DNA from: Artemia franciscana | Lineage: Eukaryota > Arthropoda > Branchiopoda > Anostraca > Artemiidae | Assembly: GCF_032884065.1 (NCBI RefSeq) | Contig: NC_088873.1 | Coordinates: 33,328,227-33,392,226 of the forward strand | Length of the DNA: 64,000 nt | Reading direction: 5' to 3' | Shown: one piece after another, positions 50,428-61,914 of the stretch | How the letters are laid out: every line of letters begins with the position of its first letter | Numbering within the stretch: position 1 is the first letter of the stretch | Made by a program: the position numbers and the translations under genes | Notes under the pieces: generated by a model | The model's database searches: none | What the model was told of the DNA's origin: nothing | The model's input: the letters and a program-made list of their open reading frames with translations, nothing else

Positions 50428-51232
50428 AGTATTGTTTTTGAATAAAATTACCTACCTAAAAAAAAATCCTAGCCCCTGTCTGCAGTCAAGAAATTTAAAA
50501 GTGCACAAAAATCATATATGTTGTTCCTGGTATGATATACAACCATTCAAAATTCGTTGTAAATTTCCAATGGATGACTTTTCGATAATATGTCCGGGTT
50601 GCAGCCGTAGCTAGGAACTCCTTAAAACAGAGTCGGATCAAAACACAAAGTTTTTCGTAAATAAGCAGAAAATCCTATTAAATTCAGCTTGAAGTAGAAT
50701 AAACCTGAAAGAGCTATCCTGTTGCAAATTTCAAACAGTCATTAAGTAAAACACTAAGCATTTGCCATAAGCAAAATTTTGTTAAAGTTAAAAAAAACTA
50801 TTTAAACAGCAATAAATTTAAAATAAACAAATTTAACTCAAATAATAAACTTAATCAAGATAAACCTGAGGATTGCATTTGCATTTAGTAAATTCGCATT
50901 TGTTGCGTAAGTATTTTACTCTACGCTTTCTTCAATAGCGATAAAAACTCTTTTTTCTTATTACACAATTGCCCCCATTTGGGCATTCCCCAGGTTCTTC
51001 TTGATTTCTTTCTAATCCCTCTTCTCTTTGGCCAAATTTCTACATTTTAAAAATCTAAATTGATTTTTAGGCTTCCTCGCTCACTTCCACGTACAAAGCA
51101 TGGAAATATAACTTCTTTTATTCGCTCCTCTTCGGCTGGTTTCAGTGAAAAAAAAACTGCTTGTATTTTGCAGTCATAAACATTCTTCGTTGTTTTTGAC
51201 CAGCCTATAAAATTAAAATACAAGCAGTATTT
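50428..51232 (-). repeat. Cys-rich dispersed repeat, inverted copy
   Basis: The reverse complement of 36,510-37,290 along its length. The minus-strand frame at 51,235-51,047 reads YDCKIQAVFFSLKPAEEERI then FPCFVRGSERG; here the second Cys of the pair has become Arg. It ends only about 90 bp before the last host exon. Confidence 0.75.
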
Positions 51233-51320
51233 CATCCATTGGACCTATCACGAATGCTGACTGGAGCATGAATGCAGTGGGTGACCATCCTCATCTGATC
51301 ACGGAGACATTTTACTTTAG

Positions 51321-51428
51321 AAGAAACTATTAGATACATATTCTGATCTGGAAAGAATGGAAAATTTGTTTTTGCTTGAAAAGAACAAGACTGGTCAAGA
51401 CGTGTCTTTGAAAACCGTGAAATTATGA
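51321..51428 (+). CDS. last exon of the host gene
   Basis: 35 codons then TGA at 51,426: KKLLDTYSDLERMENLFLLE followed by a polar tail ending KTVKL. It follows tttactttag directly; an in-frame TAG lies at the splice site itself, so the frame cannot extend left without splicing. Phase 0 fits the preceding exon, and the helix LLDTYSDLERMENLFLLE continues the helical pattern as the last helix of a death-type fold would. A candidate poly(A) signal AATAAA lies at 51,971-51,976. Acidic/helical content and absence of repeats distinguish it from the surrounding elements. Confidence 0.65.
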   Translation, partial: KKLLDTYSDLERMENLFLLEKNKTGQDVSLKTVKL

Positions 51429-51429
51429 T

Positions 51430-53246
51430 TCAAAAATTTATTTTAACATCTCAACTCTGGTTTCAATATTTTTTTCTTGTTCTTCTTTCTACATGACAAA
51501 TTTGTAAAAGATGGTTTGAAAATAGGAATGCTGAGGTCACATGTTCACCAAAACTTTAAGAATACAACTTGAATTACTAATTAGATACTGTAGTATGAAA
51601 ATATTGCTGCCAACTTAATACTGACCACGAATTCATACTAGTGAGAACGAAAAACTTGAACCAGAACGAGGACTTGATAAATCTCGGTAAATAACAAAAA
51701 TTACTCTTCTCTTGGCTAACGTCACAAACAATCTAGCCTTCCTTGGCTTTTCCGAGTATACCCACAAAAGCAGACAGTGAGGAGGGGGCCTTCAGCTGCT
51801 TCCCCATAGTTTTGCAGGTTTTAAATGATTTGAGTATATAAATTAACTAAATTAACATTCTTATAAAATATTTTATCGTTAAATACATAACTGTTACTAA
51901 TTAAAGAGAACTATACTTGAAGACGCAAGGAGTTCATAACTCTTCAACACATGAAATGCCAGAATCCAAAAATAAAATAAATTCAAAATTTAGTAAAGTA
52001 ATCCAAAATCGATTAGGCTGCTAAAATCTTTTTTTAGAGTTTTGATAGCATTATTTCCAGAGCCCTTTCCTCTTTTCTTTCCCAACATTAAAGGCGATGC
52101 TCTACTTAGGAATTTTTTGAACAAAATTCATTACCAACCTTCAAACTTGATTAAGAGTGATCAGTAGCCTCCCCCCCAACCTCCCGAAACCAAAACAAAA
52201 ACGTTCAAGTTAATGAGAGAATATAGGAAGGAAAAATACGCATTTGCCATTTTGCAGTGCATGCTTTAAAGAGGAGCGTTTTTATTTTGTTTTTTCTTCT
52301 TTTTTTGAAAAGATTCTTAGGCTGCATAGGCTATACAAGATGAACGGAAAATAAAAAATCGGAAAGAAAATGAAGAAACGGAAGGACGAAAGAACGACAA
52401 TAATCCTTAGCCAATGGCCGAATTTTTGTTCACTGGCTGGAAATTAACCTTGTTTTGTCCTTTTTCTCTTTTTAAAAGAGAGCTTAAGGACATATTCAAG
52501 AAAACAATTAATAGGTTGGCGACCTAACATACATCACATTGTTCAGTAGCTGATCACTCAGTCAGTTCATCCTAGAGATTTCCGCTGATCAAAAACAAAA
52601 CTTTCCTGTTTTAATGTTTCTATTTATTCGCCTATGCCTTTTTTTGTTCTGGTTTCAGTATATTGACTATCAGTTTATTCGTTTCTACTGTGCAAGAAAA
52701 TAGGTCTACCTATCGTGAGACAAGTCAATGTTTTTTATAGTTTTATTACTTCTGTATTTTTAAAGTAAAAAAAGTGAAAACATTTAAAATGTATTGCGTT
52801 TTCAGTAAAATGCAAATTATGTTTTTGGTCTTGCGAAGGTGTGGGGGTTGTCAGCTCTACTCATATTAATTTTTACTGGTTTTGAGTTTGAATCGGTTAT
52901 TTATTGTAATTTCTATTCGCTTGAAAAATTATTTGAATTTATTTCTACTCATTTTTGCTTAACGATGCTCTTTACTATTCTTTGACAAACTTATTTGGTA
53001 GAAAAAGTTTGTGAAATTAATTACTGTTCATTTTTTATTGACATTTAGCAGTCTTTTTAGCAGATAAATATTTTATGTCCCTTGTTTTTTTTTCTATTAG
53101 ACTCCATAGTTATTACTTTAAAAAGATTATTTGACTTAATTTCTGCTCATTTTTGGTTTTATGAGGCTATCTACTTTTCTATAAGAAACTTATTTCGTAA
53201 GTTTCCCTTTAGTAAGTACTATATGTAAGTAATTAAATCGAGAAAA
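51430..53246. other. 3' untranslated and intergenic DNA, no gene seen
   Basis: The probable 3' UTR runs to about 51,990. Beyond that is AT-rich sequence with T-runs and no motif. Confidence 0.45.
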
Positions 53247-53575
53247 CAACAAGTGTTTCAACTGAGAGTAAGGAGCAACCTCAAACCTTAGAATAAACCG
53301 AAATTACTACGTATATGAAAGAGATTGCTTCCTCCTCAAGACCTTGCTCTTTGCGCTAAAACTTTTTTTTATAGAATTTTAGATCAAAGCTAATTGTTCT
53401 AATTAAACGGTCTTTGTGTTGCAGGAATCGTTCTTAAAGAATTAGGAAAAAAAGTCGGAACTTTAGCGTAAAGACCAGAATTTGTAAGAGGGGCAAGTCC
53501 TTTCATATACGTAATAATATCTGTTTGTTTTAATTTTTGATGTTACTCCTTAGTTTCAGTTGAAAAAGCTTGTTT
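53247..53575. mobile_element. fold-back element with ~125-bp inverted arms
   Basis: The left arm (53,247-53,370) has ttcaactgagagtaaggagc, tacgtatatgaaag and gcgctaaaactttttt. The right arm (53,447-53,575) carries the same blocks in reverse complement. The termini resemble those of the element at 58,575-59,107. Confidence 0.7.
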
Positions 53576-56500
53576 TTTAATTTAATTTCTGATCGTATTT
53601 AAATAATTCCGGGAAATCCAGCTTTTCCGGATTTCCCGTCAGCTGAAAGAAACTAACGAAGAAACTGGTTTGTTCGCGAGTTTTACACAGTGTAAACTTG
53701 AGTGAATAGCGTAAAGTACATAAATTCCAAAATTCCTTCCGCCTGAGGAAAATGAAAAACAAAACTCAAATAAAATTGCCAAATTTGGAAAGTCCTATTT
53801 TTCACATGGGGTATTTTCCAAGGGGGGGGGGTTGTTTTCCAGGGGGGGTTCCTGGGGGGGGGGGGGTTAAACCCCGGCAATCCTTCTGAATATACCTCCA
53901 ACCTATTTTTACAGTTTAGCTTACGTGTCACACTTAGCCTTGGATGATCAGTTTAGATTGAGAGTTCATTCTGTAAGTACCTCTATTGAATGTAATCTGG
54001 ATATAATCTCATTATATAGTAAGACTCAATTGTGATTCGCTATGGAGAGTTCATAATTTACCTTAAACTTGAAAATATTTAAACTTGGATTATTTATTTA
54101 TTTGTTTTCCCTACGGACTTTTATTGAAAATACTTTCCAAAACAGTACTTGGATGATTTGACAGCTAATTATTTGAGTATAATTTCCCCTGGGATTTATG
54201 AATTTAACACCCTTGTTTGGAAGAAAATTTATTTTGGACTCATAAATAAGTTTTATTACCATTAAAATTGTATTGCTATCTCAAATCACAAGGATTTATA
54301 TAAATTTTGATTATGAATGAGGTTTGTATGAAAAAATCAATTTGCGATCCAATGGACACGAGAGTGAAAAATGATTAAACTAAACAAGAATAGAAAAATA
54401 AGCTTTTTATACTAGATTTTGGAGATCGACATGGAACTAGTAAATGACAGGGAGAGAAGGTTTCATTCAGACATATGCCCAGTGTTGGGAGCAGTCGTAG
54501 GTAGGTAGGATTTTATTCCGTATTTCCTCATAATCTTGTGATTTAGTCCTTACAAATTTAGTATATTCGCCTATTGCTGAGTTTTCTCGAAGTTTTTCCC
54601 CACAATTATATTGTAGAACCCTGAATGAAAACTCCTCCCTACGTGCATCATTCGGTGACCACCCACCAGCCCTTCAAATACTCTTTGTATGTAGCTTTCT
54701 AATCTAATTGGTTACGCTAATAACCCATTTTTACGTTAAGAACCATTTTTACGATGAGAAACATTTTAAAGAATCCAGGTTTTCTGCCATACTTACTTAC
54801 TTACTTTTATATTAAAAAATTAGGTACATGGAATGGAGATTAAAAGGTGTATGTATTTTAGAAAAAGTTTTGCTATTCATTTCTGTAAATTTTTTTAATT
54901 ACTCATCAAGATATTTTACTTTTTACTCATTATGTTGCTACTATGCTACTATGTATATTATCTTATTATATTACTAATATGTTTACTTTTCCATAACGCA
55001 ATATAAACTTCTGTAGCATAAAATTCTATTTAGAGCTCGAGTCTATCTAAAACTGCTTATGGTAAGGATAATTTTTGCTCCTTAAGATTACATAGCATAG
55101 CCTAAACTCTTAAATTATGCTAGTTTCAAAGGTTTTAAGACACATTGTGAAAGGTACATAACTCTTGCTTCGCTGTTCCCAAAAAAAGCTCGTTTTGCCA
55201 TTTTATTTTAATTTTTTATTTTACAATTTTTGATTTTGTTCAATTTTTGATTAGTTTGACAAAATATTAAAGTCTTGTCATTTCTCTTAGGTTGTCGTTA
55301 TATGCTAAATTACAATTGAGACGATAAGAAGAACAAAATTTACAATGAAGCAATAATTTAAATGAACACAAATTCTCACAAAAAAACATTTGGTAGCCAC
55401 TCCCCCAATCCCTCCTAAATGCTAAGGAGTGGCACAATGATTTTGCTACTGCTTTATAATATTTTTTATACCCCTTCCCTCTCCATCTGATGACTGTACA
55501 TATATGTCTGGCAATCAAAGCCAGTGATGTCCATCACTCAAAATTAGATTTTGGAGTAGAAAATACATTTTTCAAAATCTAGGGGGAGTGACAATTTTTT
55601 TTTTCACTGAAAGTACCGAAAAGAAAATTTCCAATGAAAATCTCGTAAATTGTATTTTTTAAACCTAGGAAGGGGAATGTCAAGGGGGGCGCAATAATAC
55701 CCCAATTTACACCACTTACACCAATTAATTCCATCTAAATTAACGAAAAGCAGTTAGAGAATCTAACATCCCTCATCTGTAAAAGGTGGTGTAACTGTTT
55801 TAACCTGTGTTTCATTATAACCCTAAAGGGTGGAATGAACTCCGTTTAATCGAAAACTTACTTAATTACTTAGAGATTTATGAGCCCCCATTCTCTCGAG
55901 TAAAACTTGGTTTTACAAAAAGTATCATAACTCATACAGATCTAATCTGTAATCTGCCCATTTTTCAAAGTGCAATTTGTTTCTTGACGAAGATAACTGA
56001 CAACTGTAAAGTTACTAATTAATCAAAATGAGTATTTTGTAATTGTTGTAATTTTTACTTCTTCTACAACTTAAATTAATAAGAAAACAATGAATATTAC
56101 ACAACACTTAAAGAAATTCCTCCTCTCTCCACCGACAAATCTAGGGTCAGAGCATCCTACTTCCTCAAACAAGTTTTTTTTTAGTATGGTCAAACAAGTT
56201 AAGATATCAAAAATGGAAGCCGGTGTTTAATCCTTCCCCCTGGAATACAGTCAATCAGTTTCGACTCATACAAAAAGATTAACATTCAATTTCTGACGTA
56301 ATGAGCATCCTCTTAAGTTTCTACGACCATGAGGTGGACGTGGGGTCGAGGAAGGGGAAGTTCCCCTCCTATTTGGAATTAATTTTGATAATTTTTTGGG
56401 TTTAATGTTACTCTTTAATCTCATAGAAACAGCGTAGATCAGAAATATTCTCAGAAACCAATAGGGGTTAAATATCGATTTTATAATTTTGACGTATTTT

Positions 56501-57130
56501 GAAGTTTTTGCACTCCCTCCCACAGAAAATTCCCCGACCTACAAGAAAAAGTCTTGTAACCACCCTGAGGATTATATGTAAATTTCACTTCCACCCTCCC
56601 ATCGTCTCTCCCTTAGAACAAATTCTGGGTTTATCCGAAGGCTCAATGAGAGTTGAAATCTTTGGGCATAAACCATCACCATTTGAGGCATCAAAAGAAC
56701 TGATGCCTCAAACTTCCTAACTGCGAAAGAAGTAGAGCCCCATTGTAGACGTTTAATGACCTTATATGCAAATATTTGGATCGGTAAAACAGCAGAGAAT
56801 ATACCTAAGATAGTGAGGTTTGATTAAACCTTTAAAGTATTTTGGCTTACAAGATAAACAAGGGGAAGGTGGAGGTGGAAACTAATGTGCAATTCTTAGG
56901 GTCGTATTCAGGATTTTTGTTGATGTTTTTCAGCGTTGGGGATTAGTACAAAATCACGAAGAAACGCACCAAATATGTGAAATTAATATTTAACCCCTCT
57001 TGAGTTCCGGGAAAATTTTTAAATTTGTCACAATCACAGTAATTTTCTAAATGATAAAGAAATCACTGAAAAAGAAACTAAGGCTTTAGAGATTTTTAAT
57101 AATGATATTCGCACTTAATAATTTCTCACT
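53576..57130. other. no supported gene; G-tract cluster and one weak exon candidate
   Basis: 53,820-53,866 has three long G-runs (roughly 10, 7 and 13). 54,416-54,500, between tatactag and gtaggtagg, is open and reads EIDMELVNDRERRFHSDICP; it is a weak exon candidate. The rest is AT-rich with C/T-rich scraps. Confidence 0.35.
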
Positions 57131-57530
57131 CAACACTGCTTTTCCATTTACAAAAAAAAAATTTAGTAAAAAAACGGGTTTAATTTCTATAAAACAGTGA
57201 ACAAAAATAAAATATATTAACTACACTCTAATTAACGGAATAAAAAATAGAAATACTCCAAATATTTCGACCCCACGTCTGGGAGCCATTCTCAATGGAA
57301 AAAAAATTACAAACCGACACTAAGGAGATAGTCCAAATTTTATACCTTTTCAAGGATTTCCTTTTGTTCTTTGGTTAACTCCTTTTTGCTTAAATTAATT
57401 ACACCTGGTCCTGGGACATGTTTAGAGTTATACGTTGAAATATGTTGTCTTTCATTTATATATTTTATTTTTGTTCACTGCTTTATAGAAATTAAACCCG
57501 TTTTTTCTTTACTCAATTTTTCGTATCTTC
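57130..57530 (-). pseudogene. Penelope-like fragment with inverted arms and ribozyme-like motif
   Basis: The minus strand near 57,420-57,330 reads VINLSKKELTKEQKEILEKV, matching the conserved N-L-S...L-E-K-G block of the 10.4-kb copy (VNLSSKTLEPQEIETLEKG). Downstream on the same strand, 57,294-57,258 reads GAGAATGGCTCC, loop, GGGGTCGAAATATT, the same stem-plus-GAAATAT layout. The segment around 57,150-57,220 is mirrored at 57,455-57,525 (attaaacccgtttttt and flanks). Confidence 0.5.
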
Positions 57531-58574
57531 ACACTATAACAAGACAGGCCAAATCAGTTGTAATTTGGTCAGGGAATTTGGTAGAAGGAGATCGGCTCCA
57601 TGAATCATTTAATTGTTTTAATCTTTATTTCCAGATTATAATTGAAACTCCAATACTCTAGTTTGTCTCGAAGTTCCTAATAAGCCCTGATAAAAGTCCT
57701 ATTCTTTGCGTTTTGGGTTCACATAATAACGCATTAATATTGAACTGCCTCTATGTAAAATATCATGCTGACTTGTCAATATTTTCACTTTTCTTAATAT
57801 TTCTTTTAACCGGCTCCAAAAAAAGACCTTCCGTAAATGTGCTAAGAATTGTGACTGGATCTATTCGCATTTCGCACAACACCAGCGCTGCTTATGGGAC
57901 ATTTGTCTTTGAATTTGCATACCGTATGAAATATCTCTTGAGAATAGAATAAAGTGAATTTAAACAAAATATGCATATTTTTCTCACAACTTAGAAATTT
58001 TATGGGCACGCATAAACGATACCAATCAATTCTCTTTTCTATTGTCATTAGTTTCATCATGCAGCATTAGGAGACCGTACTTTGTTTGTGAAGAAATTGG
58101 AGACATAAAAACGATATTCAGTGTAACCCCCTGAAATTTATACTCCCATACCCTGATTTACCAAAGAAAACTCCAGTTTATTTTTTATAGAATTCAAAAT
58201 TTTTTTAGAAAGATACAAAGGGGATTGTAATTTTCAAACTCTAGGAATCACTTTTCCCTTCCAATTAGCGCCCCTGGCAATTTTTCTTTAATTTAAGGTT
58301 TCTGCCACCGTGCTACCAGGAATTGTTCAGGTTTTCTGGATATTCATTGTCAAACAATGCAAAATGGATAAGTTAATAATTCTAACTTTATTTTTTGAAT
58401 ACTGTCAAATTTAAGATAGGGTCGCTATTTAAATGTGGGGAATATGTCATAATATAATGTTTCACAATCTGTGTAAAAACTTAGATTTATCCTATACCTT
58501 TACTTACACAGGGCTGCCAGTGATTTTAGTTTCAACTTTGACTCACTGATGTCAATGCTATTCAAACAGTTCTT
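57531..58574. other. no gene seen
   Basis: AT-rich. Short frames on both strands overlap each other and have no motif. Confidence 0.4.
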
Positions 58575-59107
58575 CGTAACAAACTGTAGTAAGGAGCGAC
58601 CCGGCTCAATAGTAACTAAAACTCTAAAAACTGGAATTTTGATACCAATAGTTGCATCAAAAGAATTGCATTTTTACGCTGATGCTAAATATATAAGTTT
58701 CATCAAGTTTATTTTTGCACATCAAAAGTTACGAGCCTGAGAAAATTTGCCTTATTTTAGAAAATGGGGGGAAACACCCTCTAAAAGTCAAAGAATATAC
58801 CTAGGTTAGGCTAGGTTAAATAGAAGGAAAACCCCCGTAAAAGTCAAAGAACGGAAGTCACATCATGAGATTCAGCGTATCAGAGAACCCCACTGTAGAA
58901 GTTTCAAGCTCCTATCTACAAATATGTAGAATTTTGTATTTTTTGCCAGAAGACAGATCACGGATGCGTGTTTATTTGTTGTTTTTTTTTTGTTTGTTTT
59001 TTTTTTCAGAAGAGAAAGGCATTGAGGAGGGGACAACCCCTCTGAAAATTGAATAATTTCTGTTCGTTTTAATGTCGCTCCTTACTTGCAGTTAAAAAAC
59101 TTGTTTT
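58575..59107. mobile_element. short element with ~20-bp inverted ends
   Basis: AACTGTAGTAAGGAGCGAC at 58,582-58,600 mirrors GTCGCTCCTTACTTGCAGTT at 59,074-59,093. The right end (ctccttacttgcagttaaaa) is closely related to the right end of the fold-back element at 53,575. No reading frame of note. Confidence 0.55.
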
Positions 59108-61910
59108 TTTTTCATTTAATGATCAATCTAAATCGACAAACCCACGAAAAAATCCTTACAAAAAATTCAGAATTATAGAAAATCAAGAAATAAAATGTAC
59201 CTGAACTGATGTTGACTTTACGAAAATTCAAACTAAACTGAATCAGAAAATTGTATAGGACAAGTCAAGTTTTTTTTTCATTCAATCGGATCTGGGATTT
59301 TAGTCAAGTTCATTTTTATTGCGAAATTCAATGGTTACCATCAAAGTTTGTTCGTCATTATTTTCACTTAAAGTTCAAAAGTCGTTTGGCATACTTGTCA
59401 GGCTAATCAAATACACAAATTCATCATTGGATTTTATAATTTTTTGGATATGCCAACTGCCTGTATTTAAATTTACATGACTCTTATACTGAATAATATC
59501 AATATTTTCCAGTCATTGAAGTGTTTCTGTGGTGGATTGGAGGCAAGGGCGGATCCAAGATTATTTTTTTTGGAAAGGGGGAATAGGTCGCTCCGATAAA
59601 CTAGCGAACAAAGAAATGCCAGCAATTTAAAGTGAAATTCAACGATTAAACGTCGAAGGTAGGTAGTGGGGTACTTGTGTACATAATGGCGTACACACGA
59701 AAAATGAAGTTTGGTTAATCCTAATGATATATACAAAAATATGATGAAAATATAATACTTTAAAACAAATTGGGTTTTATATTTGTGCATTAGGAGGGGG
59801 GTTAGGGTGTAGGGGTAAATTATAGCGAGTCCGCACACAAAATGCGTTTGCTACAGTTATTTTGCATACGAAGTAATATTTGTTTTCTAGCTTCACGTTG
59901 TCCCAACACTTAACCCCTACCCCTTTATACGCAAATAAATAGCCCAAATTATATAAATCTAATATAATCTGTCACCTGCTTTCCACTGAGCGTAAGCTAA
60001 TTGTCCCTTAACACAGACATATTAAACCGGTTTCTTCTCGAGTGTCCACCATTATGTGCACAAGTACTGGTTGCAGAAATGTTTTTAAATTTAATCAAAA
60101 ATCTTCTGAAGGGTTAAAGTTATAATAAATCTGTTGAAATTAAAATGATATTAAAACATTTATACAAATAAATGGTAAGTTATAAAAACAAGCCAGCCGT
60201 AAAAAAAAAAAAACTTCACACTTCACAGTAAAAGAATTTAATTTTAATATTTGATGATATTATCCCCAAATCCACCGTTATGTTAGGGAGGAGGGGCAGC
60301 CCCACCCAGATCAGCCACTGACTGGAGAAGTAAGGATTCTGGAGAGGTCCAAGAGCTTGGAGAGGAAGTTTCATTTTTTAAAACACTAGAAAATCAATTC
60401 TTTTGGCCGTGGATTTTTTTCCTAAAATTGTGTCCCTTCTAATGGAGCAATAAATCACTTATGGATTTTATATCTTAACTTAGATTCCACCCATGCTTTA
60501 AGATTTAATGGTACTTAGTGCATTATAAACGTGACTTAATAAACTTAAACTTAGAAGCCATTTCCCGAACTGGGGGGAAAAGGCTCACATGACATTTTGT
60601 GGAGGGAGAGGGGTATGAATTTTAGTGAACGCACACAATAGGTGATTTCTATGAAAAATAGAAGATATTGACAAAAAAAAAAATAGAGATTTAAGAGAAA
60701 GAGAGGGACAAAGAACCGATTGTGTATTTTCCTGAAAAGGGTCGGAAGATTATAAGCTGTAAAAAAAAAATACATCTCTCCATTCAACGAAAGAGCTAAA
60801 ATCAGACCGAATGCAGGGTCTGGCCAGGACTCCTATATTATCCATACATCACAGATAGAAGAACTTTGAGATACGAAAATAGGAGGTTGAAGTACATTTG
60901 AAAGAGTCCCATGTAACAGTGCAAAAGTAAACGAAGCACGTGTGCACTGAACGAATACTTAAGAAGGGTTTAACAGTAGATGGATTTTCAAGCTTTACAA
61001 CTAGTCTGGGGTTTTCATAGAGATACTAAACTTTGCAAATTTGATAGGTAAGTCAACATCCAATTAATAGGACAATATGAAATATATGATTGAATCAATA
61101 TAAAGAAAAGAAAATGTATATAGATCAAGGGGATGTGCGATTCAGTATAGGTAATATACCAAAATTCCTGGCAATCTTAACCTTTAAAGCGTTAATGTAA
61201 AATTTGTAAGACTGATTCTCATCAAGAAAGATTCCAAGGAATAGGATATGGTCACTTTAAGATCTAAGAAGAGTACCAGATGACGTATGTATCAGATAAA
61301 TACTCGGAACCGCTGTAGAATTCTAGAAAATAAAAAAGAATTTGAAACATTAAGAGCCAAGTTCACAATAAACCATGAAAGAGGTCTCTCAAATAAAGCA
61401 AGAAATTTTTTCTCCAATTATACTTGATCGAATCTGACTGTACCTATCGTACTGTCATCATCGAAGACAACTAGGCTGTCATCAGAGTTTGACTGGCGCC
61501 TGGGTTCACCAACACGGTTGGAGTGAATCAAATAGCAACAAAAGTTTGGAAACACTTCTTTATTGCATAAAAAAAATCTTTAAAATCTCAGTAACGGATT
61601 AGGGTTAACAGGGCAACGTGTGGGATATTGAAATAAATAAAAATGCAGTACTTGCATCCAAGGTTGTCAAAATGGTGCATCTGCGATATCTTAGGAAAGG
61701 ATAAGCAAATTAAGATGAAACTGTCGGGCATGTAGATGGGAAGGATTAAACAGTACTTGTCTATACTAAAGGGTGTAACAAGATTAGTGTTAAAACTCCG
61801 TCAGCCCTATAGAACCCCAAATATTTGACAGATTCTCAAGCCATATATTTGTATATTTTCCCCTGTACCTATGCATCAAAAGTATATAGTTCAAATAGTA
61901 TTAAAAACAC
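59108..61910. other. no gene seen
   Basis: AT-rich with scattered A- and G-runs. The antisense 121-codon frame at 59,473-59,838 is hydrophobic but motif-free. Confidence 0.4.
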
Positions 61911-61914
61911 AAGA

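Larger units (their letters stand above)
46935..51320 (+). other. intron of the host gene (4,386 bp)
   Basis: It runs from gtatat to the acceptor gacattttactttag; a branch-like ctgac lies near 51,254. It contains a TA microsatellite, a tRNA-like relic, a 285-bp tandem array with a LINE tail, and an inverted Cys-rich repeat. Confidence 0.6.

Noticed and set aside
57371-57661. 96-codon + strand frame with hydrophobic segments
   Set aside because: It is antisense to the Penelope-like coding trace and spans one inverted arm.
59473-59838. 121-codon minus-strand frame
   Set aside because: Hydrophobic translation of AT-rich DNA with no conserved pattern or promoter.
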